Origin: JAWXTK01 sp044433645
GTDB taxonomy: Bacteria; Bacteroidota; Bacteroidia; Bacteroidales; Rikenellaceae
Assembly (NCBI GenBank): GCA_044433645.1
Contig: JAWXTK010000015.1
Location: forward strand, 1-55,104
Direction of reading: 5' to 3'
DNA: 55,104 bases
Shown: piece after piece, positions 35,124 through 43,620 of the stretch
How the letters are laid out: every line of letters begins with the position of its first letter
Numbering within the stretch: position 1 is the stretch's first letter
Translations under genes and position numbers: made by a program
Notes under the pieces: model-generated
Database searches by the model: none
Seen by the model: the letters and a program-made list of their open reading frames with translations, nothing else
Told to the model about the DNA's origin: nothing

Positions 35124-36575
35124 GTGAAGATATTATTTAAAAATCGCGCAAATAAAAAACCATCGCTCGTAGCATCCGTCACACCCCTAGTGGTGCTCAT
35201 GCTACTTCTTTATTTAATGATAAGTTGCTTTGGCGCTGACGCAATTAGTGGAGGTAGCCAAATAGCCTTATTATCAGCCACATCGGTGTGCGTAATGATA
35301 TCTATTTTTTTTTACGGAGGCAAGTGGAGCAAGTTAGAGGACGCGATAGTTGACAATATCAAAGCATCGGCATCGGCCATAATAATACTGCTTTTAATAG
35401 GCTCAATATCAGGGTCTTGGATGTTGAGTGGTGTAGTTCCAACTTTGATTTATTATGGTCTAGAGATATTAAATCCCAACATATTTTTATTAGCATCGTG
35501 CGTAATTTGCGCCCTTGTAGCCCTGCTTACAGGCAGTTCGTGGACTACGATTGCTACCATAGGTGTGGCGCTCATGGGCATAGGCACAGCACTTGGTCTG
35601 AAGGAAGGCTGGGTTGCAGGAGCTATAATCTCAGGGGCATACTTTGGCGATAAGATGTCTATTTTGTCCGACACTACTGTGTTGGCATCTTCGTGTGTAG
35701 ACGTGCCTATCTTTAAGCACATTAAATACATGGTTTACACTAGTTTACCTGCGTTTATCTTATCTTGTATAGTGTTTACCATTGCAGGTTTTGCGCTTGA
35801 GCACAGCTCAGTAGCCGACGTTAGCGTGTACTCTAACACGCTTCACGAGAGCTTTAACATCTCGCCTTGGTTGCTTTTAATCCCTATTTTGACGGGGATA
35901 CTTATCGCGCTGAAACTACCTGCTATTATCACTTTATTTCTATCGTGTTTATTTGCGTGTATCGCGCTTTTAATCTCTCAGCCTCAAATCATGAGCGAGC
36001 TTTTGGGCGTGGGAGAATTAACTGGCATGCTAAAATTCAAAGCCATAGTTCTAAGCTGTTACAGCCCCACAGAAATTATCACCTCGTCACCTCAAGTAAC
36101 AGATTTAATAGCCACACGAGGTATGTCGGGCATGTTAAACACAGTTTGGCTGATTATATGCGCCATGTGTTTCGGAGGAGTTATGACAGGCAGTGGCATG
36201 CTAGATAGCATCACAAAATTCTTCTTAAAAATAGTCTCAGGACCTACAACTTCGGTTGCATCAACGCTTGGCTCAGGCATATTTTTTAATATCTGCACAG
36301 CCGATCAATACATATCTATAATATTAAATGCTAGATTGTTTAAACATTTGTATGAACAGCAAGGGCTAGAGGCTAGGCTTTTGAGCCGTTCGGTCGAAGA
36401 TTCAGCTACGGTCACTTCGGTGCTTGTGCCCTGGAATTCATGCAGTATGGCGCAGTCTACGGTGCTTGGGGTTTCGGCCTTCACGTTTTTGCCTTATTGT
36501 GTATTTAATATCGCTAGCCCCATTATTTCTTTTTTGGTAGTGATGCTAAGGATTAAGATTAAGACCAAACATTAG
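35124..36575 (+). CDS. NhaC-type Na+/H+ antiporter
   Basis: The 483-aa protein starts at GTG; the nearby ATG at 35102 is out of frame and closes after 12 codons. It has about 11-12 membrane helices and NhaC family landmarks such as LTGSSWTTIATIGVALMGIG near residue 132 and SGAYFGDKMSILSDTT near 170. It exchanges sodium for protons at the inner membrane and supports pH and salt balance. It has its own promoter and a likely terminator, so it is a single-gene unit. Confidence 0.88.
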   Translation: MKILFKNRANKKPSLVASVTPLVVLMLLLYLMISCFGADAISGGSQIALLSATSVCVMISIFFYGGKWSKLEDAIVDNIKASASAIIILLLIGSISGSWMLSGVVPTLIYYGLEILNPNIFLLASCVICALVALLTGSSWTTIATIGVALMGIGTALGLKEGWVAGAIISGAYFGDKMSILSDTTVLASSCVDVPIFKHIKYMVYTSLPAFILSCIVFTIAGFALEHSSVADVSVYSNTLHESFNISPWLLLIPILTGILIALKLPAIITLFLSCLFACIALLISQPQIMSELLGVGELTGMLKFKAIVLSCYSPTEIITSSPQVTDLIATRGMSGMLNTVWLIICAMCFGGVMTGSGMLDSITKFFLKIVSGPTTSVASTLGSGIFFNICTADQYISIILNARLFKHLYEQQGLEARLLSRSVEDSATVTSVLVPWNSCSMAQSTVLGVSAFTFLPYCVFNIASPIISFLVVMLRIKIKTKH

Positions 36576-36601
36576 CTATAAATAGTTAATTTACAGATGA
36601 T

Positions 36602-36650
36602 TTATCCCCTCAAAAAGCTATTTTTTTAGGGGATAATTTATTTTAATTTT
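36602..36650 (+). terminator. Probable terminator after nhaC
   Basis: TTATCCCCT (36602-36610) pairs with AGGGGATAA (36628-36636), and inner AAAAA and TTTTT can extend the stem; an interrupted T-rich tract follows. Confidence 0.65.
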
Positions 36651-36663
36651 GTAGAATTATTTA

Positions 36664-36671
36664 TATATTTG
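36664..36671 (+). promoter_or_regulatory. -7 element of the hemerythrin-LuxR pair
   Basis: TATATTTG lies 17 bases before the ATG at 36689; no convincing -33 element is visible. Confidence 0.5.
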
Positions 36672-36688
36672 TAAAATCAAATCTAGTA

Positions 36689-37372
36689 ATGAGAATTATG
36701 TATAACGTATTGCGCTATAGTGCATCAGATAAAATGAGTGAATTAATATGTGAGAAATATCACATGTTACTAGTACTTAATCGTTTTGGCATAGATATGG
36801 GCTTCAGCGACAGCACTATTGGCGAGGTGTGCGAGAAGTATAATATTGACGTAGACACCTTCCTAAGCGTGGTTAATTTATTGATTTCAGAGGATGACAA
36901 ATATGTTGAGACAGAGAAAATCTCATTAAAAGATGTGATATCTTACCTTAAAAATTCTCACGTATATTTCAGTGAGTATAAATTACCCGAGATACGCGAA
37001 AAACTAATGAACGCCCTAACGGACAACAACGCCGTCTCACTAGCTGTGATTAATTACTACGACGAATACATAGCCGAGGTGAGAAAGCACATGCAATATG
37101 AGGAAGAAGGAATTTTTAGTTATGTAGAAAAATATCTTGCAGGCGATGAGTCTGAATTTAACCTTGCATCATTTAGCGAGCACCACCACAGCGTAGAGAG
37201 CAAGCTCACGGAGCTAAAGAATATCATCATTAGATATTACCACACCAAGAGCACTCATTCACTTTCAAGCGCCCTGTTCGATATCTTCACCTGCGAAAAA
37301 GATTTAACATCTCACAGTGATATTGAGGACTACATATTAATACCAACGCTCAAAGCAAAATTAGCAAAATAA
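36689..37372 (+). CDS. Hemerythrin-like (RIC/YtfE-related) protein
   Basis: The 227-aa protein has an N-terminal helical domain (about 10-65, with IGEVCEKYNIDVDTFLSVV) resembling the ScdA_N region of iron-cluster repair proteins but without its Cys pair. The C-terminal part is a hemerythrin HHE domain: His91, H134-x3-E138, a His165-167 cluster, and H209 with E213-D214 are candidate diiron ligands. Such proteins bind O2 or NO or repair Fe-S clusters. The gene ends 2 bases before a LuxR-type regulator and lies just upstream of modABC-nif. A role in sensing oxidants near nitrogenase is inferred. Confidence 0.8.
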   Translation: MRIMYNVLRYSASDKMSELICEKYHMLLVLNRFGIDMGFSDSTIGEVCEKYNIDVDTFLSVVNLLISEDDKYVETEKISLKDVISYLKNSHVYFSEYKLPEIREKLMNALTDNNAVSLAVINYYDEYIAEVRKHMQYEEEGIFSYVEKYLAGDESEFNLASFSEHHHSVESKLTELKNIIIRYYHTKSTHSLSSALFDIFTCEKDLTSHSDIEDYILIPTLKAKLAK

Positions 37373-37374
37373 TC

Positions 37375-37959
37375 ATGGCAAATAAAATACACATAGTAAT
37401 AGCCGAACCCTCTGCAATTATACGTAGTGGTGTATTTTCTGTGATTCAAAAAACTCATACAAGCAATATCTCTATAGCCGAAATTTCTGAGATTACAACT
37501 CTTAAAGACAGCCTCATAGAGCTAGATGCCGACATATTAATCATCAATCCTACTCACCTGGGAATGATAACTCCCGGGGAAATAAAATCTGATAGTCTCA
37601 AAATCATTGCCTTGCAAACTGCGCTCACTGACCCTTCTACACTTAACATGTATGATGCCGTGATATCGGTGTATGACAGTGTAGAAAAAATCAGAGAAAC
37701 ACTCACACAAATCATAAACACAGAGAGCGACAGCGACAAAAAAGCCGAGCTATCGCAACGCGAAAAAGAAATAGTTGTGTGCATCACCAAAGGCATGACT
37801 AACAAAGAGATAGCCGACAAATTATTCTTATCTACCCACACAGTCATCGCCCACAGACGTAATATTTCTAGCAAACTAGAGATACACAGCACCTCGGGTC
37901 TTACTATCTATGCCATAGTCAACAAACTAATAGACATAGACTCTCTTAATCAAAAATAA
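37375..37959 (+). CDS. LuxR-type regulator with degenerate receiver
   Basis: The 194-aa protein ends in a clear LuxR HTH (about 125-185: LSQREKEIVVCITKGMTNKEIADKL in outline, then STHTVIAHR). The N-terminal domain resembles a receiver, but the acidic pair is reduced to Glu11 and the phospho-acceptor position is Asn58 (DILIINPT), so phosphorylation is unlikely. It starts 2 bases after the hemerythrin gene, suggesting that the two work as a sensor-regulator pair. Its target is unknown; modABC-nif is directly downstream but has its own sigma-54 promoters. Confidence 0.85.
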   Translation: MANKIHIVIAEPSAIIRSGVFSVIQKTHTSNISIAEISEITTLKDSLIELDADILIINPTHLGMITPGEIKSDSLKIIALQTALTDPSTLNMYDAVISVYDSVEKIRETLTQIINTESDSDKKAELSQREKEIVVCITKGMTNKEIADKLFLSTHTVIAHRRNISSKLEIHSTSGLTIYAIVNKLIDIDSLNQK

Positions 37960-37961
37960 TT

Positions 37962-37998
37962 TCCTACATTATTGAAATAACTACCTACATTTAGGTAG
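37962..37998 (+). promoter_or_regulatory. Candidate activator site upstream of modABC (copy 1)
   Basis: The element contains CCTACAT at 37963-37969 and 37984-37990, a 21-bp period, and the palindrome CTACCTA-CATT-TAGGTAG (37981-37998). It matches the copy before nifH at 31 of 36 positions with identical spacing, and lies about 68 bp upstream of the sigma-54 -24 box. Confidence 0.75.
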
Positions 37999-38063
37999 GA
38001 TATTCGCAAGTAATAGCTTTCATAAAACCTCATAACTCACACCTAGCAAGCAAGTTACATCTT

Positions 38064-38079
38064 TGGCACGATAAATGAT
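38064..38079 (+). promoter_or_regulatory. Sigma-54-type promoter of modABC
   Basis: TGGCACG (38064-38070), four bases, then ATGAT resembles TGGCACG-N4-TTGCA, but the -12 dinucleotide is GA instead of GC. It shares a 13-base core (TTTGGCACGATAn) with the better nifH promoter. Confidence 0.65.
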
Positions 38080-38118
38080 TTAACCTACGGTGTTAATTTA
38101 TTTAAATGTGAGCGAGAT

Positions 38119-38871
38119 ATGAGAAGATTGATGTTAACAGCGCTAGCTATATGCTTTTCTTTAGCGACAAGTGCGCAAACCAAAGTCAACGTTGCAGCAG
38201 CAGCCAACACACGCGATGCAGTGGGCGAGATTGCAGCGCTATTCGAGAAAAAAAATCCTAATATCAAATTAGTTATCAATTTTGGTAGCTCAGGCATGTT
38301 TGTTCAGCAAATTTCTAACGGAGCAGGCTTTGATATTTTCCTTTCGGCCGACAAAGATTTTGCACTAAAACTAGAGTCTGCGGGCAAAACTATAGGCCTA
38401 GTTAGAGACTATGCCTACGGAAAACTTACACTTTACAGCAAAAACCTACCTGTCGAGACACTAGGATTAAAAGCCTTGGATGACAAATCTATTCACAGAA
38501 TAGCAATCGCAAATCCTCAAAGCGCGCCCTACGGCAAATATGCTGTGGATATGCTTACAGACTTAAAACTCTTTGATAAGTATAAATCTAAGATAATCTA
38601 CGGCGAGAACATAGGCACAACGGCTCAATATGTATTCACTGGCAATGCCGAGATAGGTTTTATAGCACTTTCGCAAATCAAATCACCGGATGCTAATACT
38701 CAGGGTCACTTTTATATTATTCCTAGCGAACTTTACAGCCCTATTATCCAAAGTTGCGTTTTGATTAAAACTCCCTCGTCAAAACCTGAGGCTAAAGAGT
38801 TTATGGACTTTTTATTCTCATCTGAGAGCAAAGAAATTTGGATAAAATACGGCTACACCCCAGGCGAATAA
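38119..38871 (+). CDS. modA: Molybdate ABC transporter substrate-binding protein
   Basis: The 250-aa protein has a signal peptide cleaved near residue 20 (SLATSAQ) and the ModA fold: VNVAAAANTRDAVGEIA, NFGSSGMFVQQI with oxyanion-binding Ser residues, GFDIFLSADKDFA and VIFTGNAEIGFIALSQ-like segments. It captures molybdate or tungstate in the periplasm. It heads the modABC operon, which lies behind a sigma-54-like promoter and a site shared with nifH, so its expression is probably tied to nitrogen fixation. Confidence 0.93.
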   Translation: MRRLMLTALAICFSLATSAQTKVNVAAAANTRDAVGEIAALFEKKNPNIKLVINFGSSGMFVQQISNGAGFDIFLSADKDFALKLESAGKTIGLVRDYAYGKLTLYSKNLPVETLGLKALDDKSIHRIAIANPQSAPYGKYAVDMLTDLKLFDKYKSKIIYGENIGTTAQYVFTGNAEIGFIALSQIKSPDANTQGHFYIIPSELYSPIIQSCVLIKTPSSKPEAKEFMDFLFSSESKEIWIKYGYTPGE

Positions 38872-38883
38872 AATCTACATAAA

Positions 38884-39561
38884 ATGTTTGATGCTGATTT
38901 CACGCAAACGCTACTGCTTACCTTAAAGCTAGCGTCATACACAACAGCTATACTATTAATTATAAGTATGCCCATAGCCTACACTTTGGCGCACAAAAGA
39001 TTCTTTCTGCGCTCAGTGGTAGAGGCCTTGATTAGTATGCCCATGGTGTTGCCACCCACTGTTATCGGATTCTACCTACTTATGGCTTATAGCCCTGAGA
39101 ATTGGTTTGGCCGAGGTTGGGAGAGTATTTTCGACTCTCGCCTAGCGTTTAGTTTTGAGGGGATTCTGCTCGCTAGCGTGCTATTTAGCCTGCCGTTTAT
39201 GGTGCAACCTCTGCAAAACGGATTTGTTGGCATAGACAAAAATCTTTCGTCGGCAGCTCAGTGCCTGGGCAAAAGCAAACTTAATATTTTCTTTAGAATA
39301 CTATTGCCAAATATGATACCCTCGATAGTTACGGCCCTGGCTCTCACTTTTGCACACTGCATAGGTGAGTTTGGGGTGATAATTATGGTGGGAGGCAATA
39401 TGCCAGGTGAGACTCGCGTGGCCTCAATAGCTATTTACGACCAGGTGCAGGCTCTGCAATACGACAATGCGAATAAGTACTCGCTGATATTATTTATTAC
39501 ATCAATGATACTTCTTACGATAATCTACGCCTTTAACAAATCATCACGCAATACCTATTAA
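38884..39561 (+). CDS. modB: Molybdate ABC transporter permease
   Basis: The 225-aa inner membrane protein has about five to six helices and the permease EAA-like loop SSAAQCLGKSKLNIFFRILLPN near residues 120-140, followed by CIGEFGVIIMVGGNMPGET, a ModB hallmark. It forms the channel for molybdate. It starts 12 bases after modA and ends 2 bases before modC. Confidence 0.93.
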   Translation: MFDADFTQTLLLTLKLASYTTAILLIISMPIAYTLAHKRFFLRSVVEALISMPMVLPPTVIGFYLLMAYSPENWFGRGWESIFDSRLAFSFEGILLASVLFSLPFMVQPLQNGFVGIDKNLSSAAQCLGKSKLNIFFRILLPNMIPSIVTALALTFAHCIGEFGVIIMVGGNMPGETRVASIAIYDQVQALQYDNANKYSLILFITSMILLTIIYAFNKSSRNTY

Positions 39562-39563
39562 TT

Positions 39564-40310
39564 ATGCTAAGTATAAATATCAATCAACCCATGCACACAG
39601 TTGAAGGTGCAGCCATGCTAGAGATTAACACTCAAATCAGCAAAGGCGAATTAGTATGTATAAAAGGTGCGTCGGGAATAGGCAAGACTACCCTACTCAA
39701 ATCAATCGCTGGACTTGTAAAACCTCAAAGTGGCAAAATCAGCTTTCAAAATCAAGATTGGTTTAATAAAGATAAAAAATTGTTTGTCTCAGCTGCAAAA
39801 CGTCGCACGGGTCTGATGTTCCAAGATTTCGCTCTATTTCCCAACATGAGCGTTAGGGAGCAGGTGATATATGCCCAAAAAGAAAAACAATTAGACGTAG
39901 CAGATGAGCTCCTAGAGAGTTTTCACCTAAGCGCGCTGGCAGGCAGAAAAGCCTACCAACTATCAGGTGGGCAAAAACAACGCGTAGCCCTAGCCAGAGC
40001 CCTAGCCTCAGAGCCTTCACTATTATTATTAGACGAACCATTCTCAGCTCTTGACTTTGAGCTTAAAGAAGAAGTTCGCGAGGCCATACGCTATGCTCAC
40101 ACTCGCATAAACACTATCACCATGTTAGTGTGCCACGACCCTGCCGACATAGATGCAATGGCAACGAGTATCCTACATTTTGGTTATAACTACCTACATG
40201 TAGGTAACAAAACAGAAAGTAAAGCAAAAGGTAAAAAATTAAACTTAAATTTTTGGAAAAAAAATACAGACTATAACTCATTGATTACTTGCAAATTAGA
40301 AAAACATTAA
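39564..40310 (+). CDS. modC: Molybdate ABC transporter ATP-binding protein
   Basis: The 248-aa ATPase has Walker A GASGIGKTT near residue 36, signature LSGGQKQRVALARAL near 132, and Walker B LLLLDEPFSALD near 152. It lacks the C-terminal TOBE regulatory domain of longer ModC proteins. Instead it ends in a basic, poorly conserved-looking tail. The DNA coding for HFGYNYLHVGN in that tail is also the 36-bp candidate activator site for nifH, so coding and control functions overlap here. Confidence 0.9.
   Translation: MLSININQPMHTVEGAAMLEINTQISKGELVCIKGASGIGKTTLLKSIAGLVKPQSGKISFQNQDWFNKDKKLFVSAAKRRTGLMFQDFALFPNMSVREQVIYAQKEKQLDVADELLESFHLSALAGRKAYQLSGGQKQRVALARALASEPSLLLLDEPFSALDFELKEEVREAIRYAHTRINTITMLVCHDPADIDAMATSILHFGYNYLHVGNKTESKAKGKKLNLNFWKKNTDYNSLITCKLEKH
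40171..40206 (+). promoter_or_regulatory. Candidate activator site for nifH inside modC (copy 2)
   Basis: CCTACAT occurs at 40172-40178 and 40193-40199 (21-bp period). TACCTACATGTAGGTA (40191-40206) is a perfect 16-bp palindrome. It lies about 134 bp upstream of the nifH -24 box. A classical TGT-N10-ACA NifA motif also occurs at 40199-40214 but is absent at modA. Confidence 0.75.
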
Positions 40311-40338
40311 AACTTTTTTTACTATAAAAAACGTCGTT

Positions 40339-40354
40339 TGGCACGATAGATGCA
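40339..40354 (+). promoter_or_regulatory. Sigma-54 promoter of the nif operon
   Basis: TGGCACG (40339-40345), ATAG, ATGCA (40350-40354) matches the -24/-12 consensus TGGCACG-N4-TTGCA except one base, with the GG and GC pairs intact, 44 bases before nifH. Confidence 0.88.
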
Positions 40355-40397
40355 CTTAAACAAAATATATTTTTAACAAACTTAATTCAAATTTATT

Positions 40398-41222
40398 ATG
40401 AGGAAGATTGCAATTTACGGAAAAGGTGGTATCGGTAAAAGTACTACAACACAAAACACAGTTGCGGGATTAGCAGAGATGGGAAAAAAAGTTATGGTTG
40501 TGGGTTGTGACCCAAAAGCCGATTCAACTCGTTTGCTATTGCACGGACTAGCACAAAAAACTGTATTGGATACATTACGTGACGAGGGCGAGGATATCGA
40601 TCTTGACGATGTAATGAAACCTGGTTTCAAAAACACTTCATGTGTTGAGTCAGGTGGTCCAGAACCAGGCGTTGGATGTGCAGGTCGTGGTATCATTACT
40701 TCAATCAACCTTCTAGAACAACTTGGTGCTTATGACGATGACAAAGAACTAGACTACGTATTCTATGACGTACTTGGTGACGTTGTATGTGGTGGTTTCG
40801 CAATGCCAATTCGTGACGGTAAAGCACAAGAAGTATATATCGTATGTTCAGGTGAGATGATGGCGATGTATGCAGCAAACAACATTTGTAAATCTATCAA
40901 CAAATTTGGTCAAGCAGGTACAGTACGTCTTGGAGGACTAATTTGTAACTCTCGTAAAGTAGACAACGAGGCTAACATGATAGAAGAGTTTGCTAAAAAA
41001 CTTGGTACTCAAATGATACACTTCGTACCACGTGACAACATGGTTCAACACGCTGAGATCAACCGTAAAACAGTTATCGATCACGCTCCAGAACACCCAC
41101 AAGCTGACGAATATCGTTCACTAGCAAGCAAAATTCACAACAACCAAATGTTTGTAATTCCACAACCACTTGAGATGGAAGCTCTAGAGGAATTGCTTGT
41201 ATCATTCGGTATCATGAACTAA
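40398..41222 (+). CDS. nifH: Nitrogenase iron protein (dinitrogenase reductase)
   Basis: The 274-aa protein has P-loop GKGGIGKS (residues 8-15), switch I CDPKADSTR, the 4Fe-4S ligands Cys94 (GVGCAGRG) and Cys131 (VVCGGFAMP), and Arg97 at the site used for ADP-ribosylation elsewhere. As a homodimer it binds MgATP and delivers electrons to NifDK. It opens the operon behind the sigma-54 promoter. Placement before nifI1-nifI2-nifD is typical of group III, strictly anaerobic nitrogenases. Start and length match the family. Confidence 0.98.
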   Translation: MRKIAIYGKGGIGKSTTTQNTVAGLAEMGKKVMVVGCDPKADSTRLLLHGLAQKTVLDTLRDEGEDIDLDDVMKPGFKNTSCVESGGPEPGVGCAGRGIITSINLLEQLGAYDDDKELDYVFYDVLGDVVCGGFAMPIRDGKAQEVYIVCSGEMMAMYAANNICKSINKFGQAGTVRLGGLICNSRKVDNEANMIEEFAKKLGTQMIHFVPRDNMVQHAEINRKTVIDHAPEHPQADEYRSLASKIHNNQMFVIPQPLEMEALEELLVSFGIMN

Positions 41223-41257
41223 TCTTATTTATTTGAACCTTTTTAAACATTAAAATT

Positions 41258-41584
41258 ATGTATTTAGTTAGAGCTATTGTAAGACCAGAAAAGTCGGCTG
41301 TTGTAATGAAAGCATTGCTTGAAGCAGGTTTTCCAGCAGTTACAAAGATATCTGCATTTGGACGTGGTAAACAACGTGGTATCAAAGCAGGAAACGTAAC
41401 TTATGATGAACTTCCAAAGGATTTGTTGATGATAACTATCCCTGAAAAAGACAAAGATTTCGTAGTAGAAACTATCATGTACTCTGCACGTTCGGGCGAG
41501 CAAGGACAATTCGGTGACGGTAAAATCTTTGTTACTCCAGTTGAAGAGTGCTACACTGTATCAACAGGCTTTAAAGAAGTTTAA
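41258..41584 (+). CDS. nifI1: PII-family nitrogenase regulator NifI1
   Basis: The 108-aa protein is a PII relative: LVRAIVRPEKSAVVMKALLEAGF at the start, T-loop region GRGKQRGIKAGNVTYDEL, then TIMYSARSGEQGQFGDGKIFV. With NifI2 it forms a complex that binds NifDK and blocks Fe protein docking; 2-oxoglutarate relieves it. The pair therefore gives post-translational ammonia switch-off. It lies between nifH and nifI2, the standard position. Confidence 0.95.
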   Translation: MYLVRAIVRPEKSAVVMKALLEAGFPAVTKISAFGRGKQRGIKAGNVTYDELPKDLLMITIPEKDKDFVVETIMYSARSGEQGQFGDGKIFVTPVEECYTVSTGFKEV

Positions 41585-41602
41585 TTCCAAAAACATTAAG
41601 TT

Positions 41603-41971
41603 ATGAAATTAATAATGAGCATAATCCGTATAGCTAAGCTTCAGGAAACAAAAAACGCTTTATCGGAGGCTAACCTACCATCATTTACTGCTATGGCAGT
41701 AATGGGAAGAGGTAAAGGTCATGGCGACCTTGAGAAAGCCGAGAGCGTTGATCCTGAATATCTTGAGCTTATACACCAAGGTGATCCACGCCTTAAAGCT
41801 AAACGTATGATAACTCTAGTTGTCTCGGACGATAAAAAAGACTTGGCCGTAGAAACAATAATGAAAGTTAATCAAACGGGCAAAAGTGGAGACGGTAAAA
41901 TCTTTGTAATTAATGCTACCGAATCTGTACGTGTTCGCACGGGAGAGTGTGGCGATGAAACCCTTGATTAA
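41603..41971 (+). CDS. nifI2: PII-family nitrogenase regulator NifI2
   Basis: The 122-aa protein begins KLIMSIIRIAKLQETKNAL, has the long T-loop MGRGKGHGDLEKAESVDPEY characteristic of NifI2, and ends with TGKSGDGKIFVINATESV. It partners NifI1 in reversible nitrogenase inhibition under ammonia excess. It is 18 bases after nifI1 and 12 bases before nifD. Confidence 0.95.
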   Translation: MKLIMSIIRIAKLQETKNALSEANLPSFTAMAVMGRGKGHGDLEKAESVDPEYLELIHQGDPRLKAKRMITLVVSDDKKDLAVETIMKVNQTGKSGDGKIFVINATESVRVRTGECGDETLD

Positions 41972-41983
41972 ACTTGCGAAAAG

Positions 41984-43609
41984 ATGAAAGAAACAACTAT
42001 TCCAAATATGGCAGACTTCGCCGAAGAAGTCTCTAAAGTCTACCCTAAAAAGGTAGCTAAGAAAAGGGGTAATGCTATCGTCATTAATGACCCAGATTTA
42101 ATCCCTAAAATTCAAGCTAACGTTCGTACCATTCCAGGTATCATCACACAACGTGGTTGTACTTATGCAGGTTGTAAAGGTGTGGTATTAGGCCCAACAC
42201 GTGATATTATTAACATCACTCACGGACCTATCGGTTGTGGTTTTTATTCTTGGCTTACTCGTCGTAACCAAACTAAACCAGAAACTCCAACTGATGACAA
42301 CTATATTCCTTACTGTTTCTCAACCGATATGCAAGATTCAAATATCGTGTTTGGGGGTGAGGAAAAACTTAAACAAGCTATTCGTGAGGCTTACGAGTTG
42401 TTTCACCCAAAAGGTATCGCTATTTTCTCAACTTGTCCTGTTGGTCTTATTGGTGATGATGTTCACCGTGTAGCTCGCCACATGATGGAGGAGATTCCAG
42501 ACTGTAATATCTTTGGTTTCTCTTGCGAGGGTTACCGTGGGGTATCTCAATCAGCTGGTCACCACATTGCAAATAATGGTCTTTACAAAAACCTTATAGG
42601 TAAAGACGATACAGTTGAAGGCAAACACCCTTTCCGTATCAACCTACTTGGTGAGTACAATATCGGTGGTGATGCTTTTGCTATCGAAGAATTGCTTGAC
42701 AAATGTGGTATTGAGCTTATAGCAACTATGTCTGGTAACACTACAATGCAAAAATTTGAGCGTGCTCACACAGCTGATCTTAACCTTGTAATGTGTCACC
42801 GTTCTATCAACTACGTGGCTGAGATGCTTGAAACATCGTTTGGTATTCCTTGGACAAAATGTAACTTTATCGGTGCTGAAGCAACTGCTAAAACACTTCG
42901 TAAAGTTGGTGAATTTTTTGCAGATGCAGGCCTTATCGCTCGCATAGAAGAAGTGATTGCAGAGGAAATGCTAGCTGTTAAAGCTGCTGCTGATAAAGCT
43001 AGAGTAAAAACCGAGGGCAAAACATCTATGCTATTTGTTGGAGGTTCTCGTGCTCACCACTACCAAGAATTATTCAACGAGTTAGGCATGACTACTCTGT
43101 GTGCTGGTTATGAGTTTGGTCACCGTGATGACTACGAAGGAAGGGTTGTTATCCCAACTATCAAAATCGACGCTGACAGCCGTAACATCGAGGAAATCAC
43201 CGTAACTCAAGACGAAACTCGTTTCCGTCCTCGTAAAACCGAAGCAGAGCTTGAGGCTTTAAAAGCTAATGGTTTTGAGTTCAACAACTACGACGGTCTT
43301 ATGAAAGATATGCAAAAAGGCGCTCTAGTAATCGACGATTTGTCTCACTACGAGATGGAGAAACTTGTTGAAATGTATCACCCAGACGTGTTCTGTGCTG
43401 GTATCAAAGAGAAATACGTTATCCAAAAAATGGGTATTCCACTTAAACAGCTTCACAACTACGATTCAGGAGGTCCTTACGCAGCATTTGAGGGTGCTAT
43501 TAACTTCTACAAAGACCTTGAGATGATTTCATGTAGCACTATCTTCAAAAATGTGAAAGCACCTTGGGAGAGAGAGGACTACGTAGAGGCTACATTCGTT
43601 AACTATTAA
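41984..43609 (+). CDS. nifD: Nitrogenase MoFe protein alpha chain
   Basis: The 541-aa protein has P-cluster ligands Cys59 (QRGCTYAGC), Cys85 (GPIGCGFYSW) and Cys151 (STCPVGLIGDD), and the FeMo-cofactor ligands Cys271 (LVMCHRSINY) and His491 (KQLHNYDSGGPY). It is longer than the Azotobacter type, with extra sequence around residues 375-435 (including GHRDDYEGR), as in anaerobe NifD. No anfG or vnfG is present, and modABC is adjacent, so a molybdenum enzyme is the best reading. Confidence 0.97.
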   Translation: MKETTIPNMADFAEEVSKVYPKKVAKKRGNAIVINDPDLIPKIQANVRTIPGIITQRGCTYAGCKGVVLGPTRDIINITHGPIGCGFYSWLTRRNQTKPETPTDDNYIPYCFSTDMQDSNIVFGGEEKLKQAIREAYELFHPKGIAIFSTCPVGLIGDDVHRVARHMMEEIPDCNIFGFSCEGYRGVSQSAGHHIANNGLYKNLIGKDDTVEGKHPFRINLLGEYNIGGDAFAIEELLDKCGIELIATMSGNTTMQKFERAHTADLNLVMCHRSINYVAEMLETSFGIPWTKCNFIGAEATAKTLRKVGEFFADAGLIARIEEVIAEEMLAVKAAADKARVKTEGKTSMLFVGGSRAHHYQELFNELGMTTLCAGYEFGHRDDYEGRVVIPTIKIDADSRNIEEITVTQDETRFRPRKTEAELEALKANGFEFNNYDGLMKDMQKGALVIDDLSHYEMEKLVEMYHPDVFCAGIKEKYVIQKMGIPLKQLHNYDSGGPYAAFEGAINFYKDLEMISCSTIFKNVKAPWEREDYVEATFVNY

Positions 43610-43620
43610 AAAAAAGTATT

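Noticed and set aside
35417..36298. Overlapping open frames inside the NhaC gene
   Set aside because: Shifted or antisense translations of a clear antiporter gene; compositions are unlike real proteins.
41984..43609. Vanadium or iron-only nitrogenase alpha chain
   Set aside because: GHRDDYEGR-like features occur in several groups, but no delta subunit gene (vnfG/anfG) follows, and modABC is linked.
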